DNA of 64,000 nt from Laetiporus sulphureus 93-53. Its lineage: Eukaryota > Basidiomycota > Agaricomycetes > Polyporales > Laetiporaceae. Position numbers and translations under genes: made by a program. The stretch is taken from positions 62,001-126,000 of the forward strand of contig NW_024468586.1 of assembly GCF_001632365.1 (NCBI RefSeq), read 5' to 3'. Positions 36,122 through 46,318 of this stretch are shown one piece after another; position 1 is the first letter of the stretch, and each line of letters starts with the position of its first letter. The notes under the pieces were generated by a model, which saw nothing but the letters and a program-made list of their open reading frames with translations, was not told the origin of the DNA and did not search any database.

Positions 36122-37363
36122 CTAACAATGCTGTACAATTGTGGCTTCAGACAACTTGGCATATTGGAGGAAAGGACGTAGTTGCGGCATACATCTGAAG
36201 TCCAACGCGTTCTTGCCTGCCCTAAACTCACGCGTGTCAAGGTGGCTCACATCCGTGGCCTCGAATTTTAATTCGTACGCCTCGCTCAACCAACTAAGTG
36301 AGGCATTTCTCCATTGGAACACCTAGCTGCTAGGTAGTCTGTCTCGATCAGTGTCGACAAACGGTCGTGAACCTGAAAAACATCTTGACTTCCTACACAT
36401 TAATCCGTGTCGCTGTTTCATCGATCACTGCCACTTGAACTACAACCAAACGTATATACAAGCATCGGATATCAGATATTCGAGCCCCAAGAAGCAAGAA
36501 AGACATTCGGTACGAGCAAGGTGTCACATGTGCTACCTCGGCGCAGCGAACCACCGTCGCATTTCTCACCGACATCTATGCCTGGGTCAAATCGATCAGC
36601 GCAGATCGAAAGAGGTCAAGCGGACGCGATCAACCTTCGCCAGGTCTTCTGGCCATCTCCATGTCTGGCAATTCTGGATCGCCTCGAACCGAGGCTGTGC
36701 CATTTTGGGGCACACTACGACCACTCGGAACCCTTTTGTTGCGAGCTTAGAGACTGTCGGTATGTAATCTTTATCGCCCGCGACGATAATGATCGTCGCG
36801 GGAGGCGAAGATGACTTCGTATATGCATCGACATCGGCTACGATGCCGTCAACCTTTGTCATCTGGGTCATAAAGGAATCGTATCATACCCATTATCCTG
36901 GTGTCGACCACCTGTTGACAGCCGCCGTGTTCACATCTGATGAACTCGATGCCTTCCTCATGCATCGCTTCTCGCAGAAGCACACTTCTTCTGGACTTCA
37001 CACTCCATACGCCCGTGTAGAGGCGCAGTACGTCAACCGTCCCATATCTTCGTGCCAGCTGGCATAGCCGTTGGACAATGGGTACTCTGATGTTGGCCGG
37101 AGTTGATGGCACCTGGATGTTCTCTGGGATCAAATGCGCCATGACGCACAAAGAACATCCCGAGAACAACTCACACACATACCGTAGTCCCAGAACAAAG
37201 CGACACGGTGCCCTTGACCGTTATCTGACTTCGCTTTGTGTAAGCCGAGCGAGGAAAGCGATGCATCGCGCGACGAGGGGTGAGTCCCCGAGATGAGTGA
37301 ACGCTGTTGCGGGGAGGTAGTAAGGGAATGAGAGCAGAGGCGGATGGGCGGAGGCACGAGCAT
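36122..37363 (-). CDS. NYN-domain ribonuclease, copy 2
   Basis: A PIN-like NYN (Nedd4-BP1/YacP nuclease) fold, a metal-dependent RNase family. Exon 1 (from MLVPPPIRLCSHSLTT) has a Ser-rich leader and ends RVALFWDY. A 59-nt intron (GTATGT...CCCAG) then gives ENIQVPSTPANI, restoring the D-Y-E-N motif. Next come LCQLARRYGTVDVLRLYTG and EEGIEFIRCEHGG. Then a 49-nt intron (donor GTGGTC) joins to MTKVDGIVADVDAY and IIIVAGDKDYIPTVSKL. All three expected acidic sites (WDYEN, KVDGIVAD, GDKDY) are present. The reading closes after RVRLTSFDLR. A further open piece, FQWRNASLSWLSEAY to EATIVQHC (36322-36122), is probably the C-terminal exon. A TATA-like TATATATAA (37406-37414) lies about 45 bp upstream. 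It may be functional. Splicing at the C-terminus is unresolved. Confidence 0.7.
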
Positions 37364-38201
37364 GCCGGTCGGTACGTGTGTAGGTTAGGCTTCACGAAGC
37401 CATACTATATATAATCGACGCCTCACAAGAGTTGTGCCGTGACCACGAGAGCATGCATGGAGAAGAGAAGTCTCTTAGCGACGGCCTTCATGAACCTTGC
37501 TGAAGGACTGAGCCTATTATGACAAACAGGTAAGATATTTTGTGCTGGGTAGGGGGTGGCATCGAAGTGAGAACATGTTCTCTGTGTAGACGGCGCAAAC
37601 GGGCCTGAGGATCGCGGTGGGAAGGGAACATTGTGAAGGCAACGTTTCACGTTTATGCAGCATGCACAGAATGCAGACACGTCTTTGCCTGAAGCGTTGC
37701 GTCGCGTCTGATCGAGTCGATCCACCATCAAATGCGAGCGCAAACAGCTTGAATACGATCGCTGGCACATGCTGTGGAAGCCAATTCTATGGCCAACCGG
37801 TCACTTCATCGCGCTCATGCGATACGAACGCGATTGTCGCGCGCGATGATGTAAGTTCACGATAAACGTACCACTGAATCGAGAGCCTCGCTTGAGAAAT
37901 TCTTGGATTGGAAGACATCTCGCTAACCGCGGTGCGCTAACTGTTCTATATAAAACCTTGTGGTAGTGCTATCATGCTCATTCATAACAAAATAGCCAAC
38001 AATTGCTTTGTGGTAGTGCTATCATGCTCTGCGTAAGGATCCCGCCGACACACTCTGGGCTCAAACGTGAGAGCCACAATGTATCATCGAACTTGTTTGC
38101 AAGTGACAAATCACCGCAGCATACGATCCAAAGTAATGGTACATTGAGAGAATACAAGACTGATCATGTCCTCCACGGATTAACTGCTCACCAGAACGTG
38201 G
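37364..38201. promoter_or_regulatory. Conserved 5' flank of NYN copy 2 and 3' flank of NTPase copy B
   Basis: About 730 bp (37373-38101) aligns to the flank of NYN-3 (42450-43154), ending at CGAACTTGTTTGCAA. A short local duplication TTTGTGGTAGTGCTATCATG occurs near 37956 and 38006. From about 38130 it matches the 3' flank of NTPase copies A and C. Confidence 0.6.
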
Positions 38202-41200
38202 TCATAATTGGCAGCATCCATCATCAGACAACGGGGCCATTAGCTTAGCCAATCCGCTTCGCATCGATTTCTCTTTCACCGTTTTCGCCTTTTCTGCTTT
38301 CTTCTCGGATTTCAACGATACAGGGTCGACCCACGGTTTCCACTTACTATCTCGATGATATAGGATTGATAGCCGATTCCATGGCGTACGCAGCCTTTCT
38401 AAAGTGCCCATGCGTGGAAATCGTGTGCGCGAACAGCAGATCAAACTGGGTCTTGAAACCCTTGCTAATCACGGGGTAAGTCTGACTATCGTGCCCCCGA
38501 ACGTTCAGGCAGTACCGTTTCTCTTCCGCGGAGTCCTGAAGATACCCTATCCGGGTGCTGTATTTCCCCTCGGAAGGTTTCTTAGGGATCTCATATTGGA
38601 TATCAGTACGAGACCCGCCAGAGTATGTGCTATCGGCAACGAAGTCCATAAGAAGTGCGATGTAGCTGGTGGGTTATAACGCACAGGCTGGCCTGATTCG
38701 TCAGTGGTCTCGATCACAGGGCTTGCCAGTGCAGCAGCTAGCTTCCGTTCGGATGCTTTCATTCGCGCCTTCGTGTGGACGACGATATATCCGAGCAAAC
38801 TCTTGTCGAAAGGCTGGGCGAGGTCTCCGCGGTATGTTACGACCAGCGAATCGAATACGGACTGACCATGGGTGCACTGTACGGCGACACCTCGACACCA
38901 CAGTTCATAAAGCCACTCGGAAGTGATGATGCTGATTTCCTCGTCGGTTTGAGTCCAGTGAGTAAAATTCATCCAGATATTCCCTGCATCAACAAGAAGG
39001 CCCTGGACTTCATCCCCCTTGTTCTGATCCTTGACGCCGAGGTCGTCGCCAAACAAGGTTGTAAGGAAGTCTGACAGTTTCAAAGGGCGCACACCGCGTC
39101 GAGCAGGTTCTGGGCAATCGACGAACGATCCTCCATTCGAGAGTGTCGCCTTGTCGCGCGTGAGGATGAATAAGAGCCTGGTGCATAAGTCACCTTGTCG
39201 CCCTCGATCAGTCACGATCCTGTCGATAATGAGTAGTCGCACCAGCGTCTCCACCGCTTTCGCATAGTTTCGCGGGCTGTCATTCAAGATATCTGCCGCA
39301 GCGATGGCAAGCATCGGTTCCGAAGGCGCATTGGTCACGATGAATCCATCCAAAACATCGGTGAGGAGGCGCATATGACTGCGTACGGCATGTACAGCGA
39401 TTTGGCTCGATTGCTTCTTGTCACTCAGTTCTAGCACGATACGGTTCGCGAAGATGGCGAACACATGATCGAGGTTTTCCGGATCGAATTTGTCGTGATA
39501 TATGAGTTTCTTCCTCGCAGCACGCACAACGTCTGGAGAGTCACCAAGCGTATACCAATACTACGTATCGGCTTGGTGAGTGACAGTTCAGAAGATCAAA
39601 GAAAGCGCTACTTACAGGCCGGCCGAACATTGCAAGAAAGCGGATCAGAAGAGCTTGCTCCGCGCTTTTGAGCTCAACATCTCGACGCATCTGGTCGAAG
39701 TCGACGTGACACCACACAGGCAAGGGTTTAAGTGCACCCGCTAAACGATACGATGACGCATCAGGCCCAGAAGGAGCGAGCTCATATAAGGAGGAGTTCG
39801 TGTCCAAGAGCATATACCAAAATTCGATACCGTGCGGGAAAGTGAATTGGTCTGCGGCCTTGATGATACGCTGAAGAGCGATGAGCGACATCTTTCGCTG
39901 AGGACCTTTCGGACCAACAAGTAGGCTGGGATCGTTGAGTTCTGTACATTCATCGAGACTTAGAAGGAATCTCGTATGCCCTAAATGTTGCACTGATCCC
40001 GCGAGCATATCGAAAGCCGGCTTTGCAAGCATTTTGAACAAAAGCTCGTGCCAACGGGTAACGCTGATCCTCAATCTTTGGACTCCGGTGTCGTTATCAG
40101 CCTCCGTTGCCGTCGTGCCGTCGTGAGACGGTCTCTTGGCGTACAATTCTTCCTTGAACGTAGTCAGCCGTTTATGAGTGAGTTTTTTCACCTGTTCAAA
40201 GCAACGGTGGCGACTTGAGCCCTCGAGATCGGTTGGATCCTTGATAGACCAGTCATTGACCCAGGCCTGCAGTGGAAGATCGACAGGCGCTGTGTCACGC
40301 AAAACCTCCACGAGCGCACCGAGAAAGGCAGCCGCCTTCTCCTCCGCCTGTGAGTCTGACTGAGCGACGCACATCAAAGGATATCATATGGAGAACTCAC
40401 CACGAAGATGGACTGCTGCTCGTCGAGCCCATCAAAGGACTTTCGGTTGATGTCACGAGGAGGCCATCCTGAGGTTGGTAGTTCGCCCTCTCGGAAACAA
40501 ACACAGAATGCAGGTATCTGTCGTTCATGTCCTTCAATCAGTCAGCGTACGACAGACTGAACAAGCGCACTCACTCGAAGCCCTAGCTCCCATGCTAGAC
40601 GAGACTTTCCCGTCCCGCTAGCTTGAACGAAGGGTATCATACGACCGTAGTATATTCATTTGTCGTATATTTCCGCATAAATGTTCAAAGAGTCTTGAAA
40701 CAATTCGACGAAGCCTCCGCGGAACGGTACACGGAAGGCCTGTCCAGTCGCATTTGTTGATCGGCTCTATAGAATGATCACAACTACAACGTGAGTGTCG
40801 GGTTGACAATGAGGGATGGAGTTGACGTACATCGTCTCAATCGCGGCAGGCGGCGGTTCGCGTACTACGATGATGTCGGTCATCATTCAGCACTAGTAGC
40901 GTGAGGAATGAACAGACATATCGCAGGCATATAGAAGAAATGCTGCAATATCATTGTCGGCCATTAACTTGTCCAAAACATCATCCGGCCGCGGATGGAG
41001 TCTCTGCCAAGACCCACCCGCTCCACCATCCTTGAATAGAGCTGCCCATAGTGCACTGGGAACATTATCGAGCGGGATGTTTGGAATTGACTCTTCAATG
41101 CGACGGAATGCAGAATCGAGAAATCTCCGGCCTCTTCCCACTCCGACGTCATCAAGGTAGAAGTACCACGCACTTTGGAGCCTATCCAGCATCCGGGTTA

Positions 41201-41297
41201 CCCCTGGGTATTGAGAGGATTGCTGGCCACCTAACATGTGTCGCGAAAACCAGGAAGTCAGTTGGTCAATTGCTGATGAATGTTGAATGTTCGACAT
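38202..41297 (-). pseudogene. NTPase-nuclease copy B (frameshifted)
   Basis: Start MSNIQHSSAIDQLTSWFSR at 41297. The whole domain order of copy C is present: P-loop ASGTGKSRLAWELG, LLSLDECTELNDPSLL, KAADQFTFPHGIEFWYML, DRGRQGDLCTRLL, WCRGVAVQCTHGQSVFDS, and the lysine-rich tail SEKKAEKAKTVKEKS. Lesions against copy C: a 1-nt loss in the exon just before the P-loop (GACAGGCC for GACGAGGCC), a TGA in the YDK/IYYGR context near 40655, and a 1-nt loss after PVRY near 38672 that shifts the last part of the nuclease. The Q-x-K of the nuclease reads H-T-K. It lacks the repeat insertion of copy C. Its promoter is replaced by NYN-3 sequence. Confidence 0.85.
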
Positions 41298-41363
41298 GTG
41301 GATGAAGATTCTGATATGTGATGGAGAGAGGAGAGAAAGACAAGATGCGCCTCGCTCAGCCAA

Positions 41364-42438
41364 TTAATTTCCATTGAAAAGCCTAGCTGCTAGTATTCTG
41401 TCTTGATCAGCGTCAAACGGTCGCGAACCTGAAAAACATCTTGACTTCCTATGCATTAGTCCGCGTTCCCGATTCATCGACCTCTGCCACTGGGCTACAG
41501 CCAAACCGTATATACAAGCATCGGATACCAAGTATTCAAGCCCAAGAAGCAAGAACGGCATTCGCTGGGAGACACAGGAACGCAGGGTATCACATGCGTC
41601 GACTCGGGTGCAGCGAACCACCGTCGCCATTTCTCACCGACATCTATGCCTGGGTCAAATCGATCAGCGCGGATCGAAAAAGGTCAAGCGGACGCGATCA
41701 ACCTTCGCCAGGTCTTCCGGCCATCTCCTTGTCTTGCAATTCTGGATTGCCGTGAAACGAGGCTGTGCCGTTTTGGGGCACACTACGACTACTTGAAATT
41801 GCTTCCTTATAAGCTCGGAGACCGTTGGTAAATAATCCTTATCGCCTGAGACGATAATGATTGTCGCGGGAGGCGGAAATAACCTCGTATATGCATCGAT
41901 ATCGGCTACGATGTCATCAATCATTGTCATCTGGGTCATAAAAGAATCATATCGTACCCATTATTTTGGTGTCGACCACCTGTCGAAGGCCGCCGTGTTC
42001 GCACATGACGAGCTCCATGCCCTCCGCATGCATCGCTTTTCGAAGAAGCGTATTCTTTTCCGAGTTGGCGCTCCATATGCCCGTGTATAGGCGCAGCACA
42101 TCGACTCTCCCGTATTTTCGTGCAAGTTGGCATAATTGTTGGACAATCAGTCCACGGACGTTGGCCGGGGTTGATGGCACCGGGATGTTCTCTGAGTCAA
42201 ATGCACTATGACGCAAGAGAACATCTCGAGAAGAACTCACGCACATACCGTAGTCCCAGAACAAAGCGACACGGTGTCCTTGACCGCTATCTGGCTTTTT
42301 GGACTTCGCTTTGTGTAAGCCGAGCGAAGATAACGATGCGTAGCGCGACGAGAGGTGAGTTCCCGAAGGCAATGAACGCCGCTGCGGGCGGGTAGTAAGG
42401 GAATGGGAGCAGAGGCGGATTGGCGGAAGCACGAGCAT
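41364..42438 (-). CDS. NYN-domain ribonuclease, copy 3 (3' end truncated)
   Basis: The leader MLVLPPIRLCSHSLTT is followed by RVALFWDY, intron, ENIPVPSTPANVRG, LARKYGRVDVLRLYTGIW, EHGGLRQ, a 49-nt intron with donor GTGGTC, MTMIDDIVADIDAY, IIIVSGDKDYLPTVSELI, and RVRLTFFDPR. The NYN acidic residues are all present. The C-terminal exon seen in copy 2 is cut after its first residues by a 1-nt loss and TAA (FNGN), and at about 41345 the sequence becomes the 5' UTR of NTPase-B. A TATATATATTA element (42490-42500) lies about 55 bp upstream. The NYN core could still be made. Whether the missing tail matters is unknown. Confidence 0.65.
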
Positions 42439-43160
42439 GCCGGTCAGTACGTGTGTAGGTTAGGCTTCACGAAGCCACTGGATTCATGCTATATATATTA
42501 GGCACCTCACAAGAGTTCTGCCGTGACCACGAGAGCATGCATGGAGAAGAGAAGTTTCTTAGCGACGGCCTTCATGAACTTTGCTGAAGGAGAAGCCTGC
42601 TATGACAAACAGGTAAGATGCTTGTGCAGGGTGGTGATGGCATCGGAGTGAGAACATGTTCTCTGTGCAAACCGCGCAAACAGGCCTGAGGATCGCAGTG
42701 GGAAGGGAACATTGTGAAGGCAACGTTTAACGTTTATGCAGCATGCACAGAACGCAGACGCGTCTTTGCCTGAAGCGTCACGTCCCGTCTAATTGAGTCG
42801 ATCCACCATCAAATGCGAGCGCGAACAACTTGAATATTATCGCTGACAAATGCTCTGGAAGTCCCAATTCTATGGCCAACCAGTGCTTCATCGCGCTCGC
42901 GCGATACGAGCGCGATTGTCGCGCGCGGTGATGTAAGTTCACGATAAACGTACCACTGAATCGAGAGCCTCACTTAACAAATTCTTGGATTGGAAGACAT
43001 CTCGCTAACCGTGGCGCGCTAGCTGTTCTATGTAAAGCCTTGTGGCGGTGCTATAACAAGTGAGCCCAACAATTGCTTTCCCTGTTTAACGATCCCGTTG
43101 ACACACTCTGAGCTCAAGCGTGAGAGCCACAATGTGTCATCGAGCTTGTTTGCAACTGAG
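42439..43160. promoter_or_regulatory. 5' flank of NYN copy 3
   Basis: It aligns to 37373-38101 and, in its first 200 bp, to 28830-29100. It includes a TATA-like TATATATATTA and the shared ACCACGAGAGCATGCATGG block. Homology ends near 43154. Confidence 0.55.
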
Positions 43161-43559
43161 ATTAGCTCCTATCAGCCTGGATCTCCATGTTCGAAGGCGA
43201 CTTCTCATCAGCATGTCAATGAAAAGCTACATGCGAGAGGCAAACATTCTGCTGATTCCGAGTGACGAATGCCAACTTGATGCATTCTGACAATAGACGC
43301 TATGCAACAGGGATCTTAGAGCTTAGCGCTTAATCGTCGGACAGCGCGCTAGAGCCAGCCAGGACACTTTGCCTGCCAATGACATCAAGCGGGCGACCAA
43401 ATACCCGAACTTTCACATATAATACACAGTGAAGTACGTCTTACATCAGAAGGCAATACTGAGTTACTGACATGAGCTGGACGTTAAACGTTAAAGGCGG
43501 GTGTCTAGACTGATTTGGCTTCAGCGACGACATGCTTAGTTCTACGACGTATATCACCT
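43161..43559. other. Intergenic, nothing recognised
   Basis: Unique sequence between the end of the duplicated island and the P450 remnant. No open frame with recognisable content. Confidence 0.4.
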
Positions 43560-44960
43560 TTGAACAGCTTCGGGTGCCTGGACGTCGTTCGGAGAAGCTC
43601 GATGAAGAAATCAAAAGAGGGAACACATAATTGACTGTCCCTGACACAAATTCAACTGGTGCCATGATCTCCTTTCCAGACAGTCATCAGCCCTGCGAGT
43701 GTTCAACGTCGCTATCATACTTGCGAATGCCAGCGAGACGTTTGCGTCCGCAAGGAGACGAACAGGGCATAAACTGCAATAGTGACATATAATATCAGGT
43801 AATAAATACCTTCCACTTACCAGCGTCCGAGACCGACAACGTGGATCGACAGGACCGCTCATATCTCGGGCGCTTTTTTCAAATCTCTCACGACGGAAGA
43901 GTTCATGATCAGACAGGGAACATCTCTCGTCCCGTGTCATATGTAGCTTCGCGTTCGCATTGACAAGGGGTTCTCGTAAATGTGTCACTGAGGTATGCAC
44001 TCGATGTTCGGCACAATCATGGTGCCACCTCGCATGTGATAGCCGTGCTATTCATCATCTTCCGAGCCGATGAGGTAACGCTAGAATCGCGTTAGCGCTT
44101 CCTCCCATCCACTGACGTTAGATCTTATACGGCTCACAGAGAGGCACAACGGCACTCCATCTACCTGATCAACCACTATTCGCTTCCAGAGTAGATGAAT
44201 GCACTTACCGGTGGACCTCTTTCTACGTAGGCGCGTTCTAGGTGTGTAAGCGATGCTCGGTCGCCGAAGTTGGGATTCGAATTTATCGTCTGCTGTGGAT
44301 TCGGCTATCTCTTTGAGGATATTTTGCATATTAATGCAGCGCCCGAAGTCTATCTGACCAGTTGAGAACCCTGAAGAACGTGATTCCAAAAGGCGACTGG
44401 CGCACCACATCCTCCTTGACCTTCAAGGCGACGTTTCTCGCATGTTCACCGATGGCATGAATCTTCAAAGCGTTGTGCTGGAAGCCTTCTCGCGGCATCC
44501 ACGTTGGCAGATATTTCAACTATCGAGAATGATCATTACTTTGAAAATGCCGTGCTGTGAGGGAAGCCATGCTTACGGATCGGGAAGAAGTGCACTATCG
44601 TAGAACCCGCTCCGCCAGTCTCAAAGGCGCCTGTGCTCACTTTCTCCGCCGTGTCCTCATAGGTCTCGTCGAGATAGCCATAGCCTATCTCGAGCAGCAT
44701 AGCACCAGCATATCTGCAGATGACGGGCATAAATAAACCACACATCGGAACTTACCGGTTGATAATGGGCAATGAGAATCGTCTGGCGTGTTAAGCATAC
44801 TTTGTACGAATATATCGGCCTCCCGTTCTTTGCAGAGGATAAAAGCCGTTGGAGGACACTATACTTGCAAAGGGTCTTGCGGTGGCGACGCCATCGGTTC
44901 CTGTATGGCATGAGGGGATTGAAATTAGGATGGAAGGAACAGACACTGGATCGCATCTAG
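43560..44960 (-). pseudogene. Decayed cytochrome P450 (basidiomycete type)
   Basis: Pieces of one P450 monooxygenase are readable in order on the minus strand: FNPLMPYRNRWRRHRKTL (C-helix WxxxR region, about 44930), YAGAMLLEIGYGYLDETYED, FFPIRKHGF and YLPTWMPREGFQHNALKIHA (44515), then a short degraded middle, then a heme-loop equivalent across an intron (donor GTAAGT near 43813), and ADANVSLAFASMIATLNTRR. After DDCL a 1-nt shift moves the C-terminal PVEFVSGTVNYVFPL into another frame. The heme signature reads VGLGRCLCPVR. The Cys is kept, but the leading F is V and the G after CP is V. The I-helix and ExxR regions are not recognisable. The N-terminal anchor is not identified, although weak frames extend to about 45500. 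Confidence 0.75.
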
Positions 44961-46318
44961 GCTACAAGCAACGCGAGCTACGTCTGGACGTTCACAGCTC
45001 GTAGAATATTACAAAACGTGGTCGGCCAGAGTATATGAAACCTCGTTTCTCTGACAGATCGCGTGGCGCCCGAAGAAAGTTGATCCTGAACATTCGCACG
45101 AACCGGTAGCCTGTGACCAACTATCCCGCGCATCCTAATCTTCGGTGAACGGTTACTTGTGCAGACATATATTGGCTCAAGAGAGGTAATGCTCTATTCC
45201 TGTGCACGCAGCCATAGTCCCATTGCATGGATATACGATCCTCTTGTAGAATTCGTTTGCGCAGTAGGCGTTTCCAGTCAAGTAACCAAGTATCAGCTGG
45301 CTTCATCGGGCCTGACACTGTCGCGAGGTCGAAACCAGTCACACCAACACTCTCGACAACATATGTTCGCCACCACAGGAGAAGAAGGCCAGTTAATAAT
45401 ATACGGCATGTACACACGGAACGAGGAGTTGAGACCGACGTGGAGCCAGACGTGAATCAACCGGAGAACAAGCCTCAAAATGGAGTCCGGAGAGGCCATG
45501 TTCACATGATCGCACGTAAATCCGGAAGTTGATGTTGAAGATGCAACGAAACTAACCTATGAGAAGGTGAACATACGATAGATCCCGCCTGCAGCTCGTC
45601 TCGGTGAGTTCACAGCTGCTGCAGTGTCCAAAAGACATTCGGGTATTGGCGCCCCTTTGACCTGGTGCCAGACAACGGAGCTGTGGACGTCCAACGCCAC
45701 AGCCTACGTGTGCCAGAGACTCAGTAGCAACGATGACCTTTCGAAATTCGGAGGTAAGGGCGGCTGCGATTGCAACAATCACTTCGAAAATTTGCTGCTA
45801 CGTCCGATGTAATCAGTACTGTGACATATAAAAATGCCCACTGTGCCTGTCATGAGGCTTGTATGTCGCGGTTTGGGAGATTGGTGAGCCGGAGAGCGTG
45901 CAGGATCTTGAGGGAGCATTGCCATGTACATCCTACTGATCAATACCCATTGATGAGTCCCGCGCATGAATGGAACAAGAAGGCTCTACACTGGTCATAA
46001 TACAATTGTAATGTATGATCGCGTAGGGGGCATGAGAACGGTAGCAGCAAGAGTGATGGCACTAGACGCTCTGTGGCCACTTGTTTATTCAAGTCCTCTA
46101 CTTGACGTGATAAGGGAAATGGCTGAAAATAACTCGATAAATAAACATCTCTACGTCTCCTCCTCTCCTTCACAGCGCGGCAGCAGCAGCACATGCGCAC
46201 TGCGGACACTGCACATGAACTGACCATACAATCCTTTCACCGCCGCATCGTGCACTAAGACAACCGTATTGCGTAATTATCTGGCTGCATCGTGAACCAC
46301 GCGTGCGGGCGTTAGCCT
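44961..46318. other. Intergenic between P450 remnant and P4-ATPase
   Basis: It may hold the lost N-terminal exons of the P450 (a minus-strand frame at 45121-45505 with RLLRKRILQEDRI) but nothing firm. The last few hundred bases are the promoter and 5' UTR of the flippase gene. Confidence 0.35.

Noticed and set aside
15000..43000. CRISPR-like or satellite array
   Set aside because: The repeats are LTRs and duplicated gene units. No short regular repeats with unique spacers are present, and the organism is a fungus.
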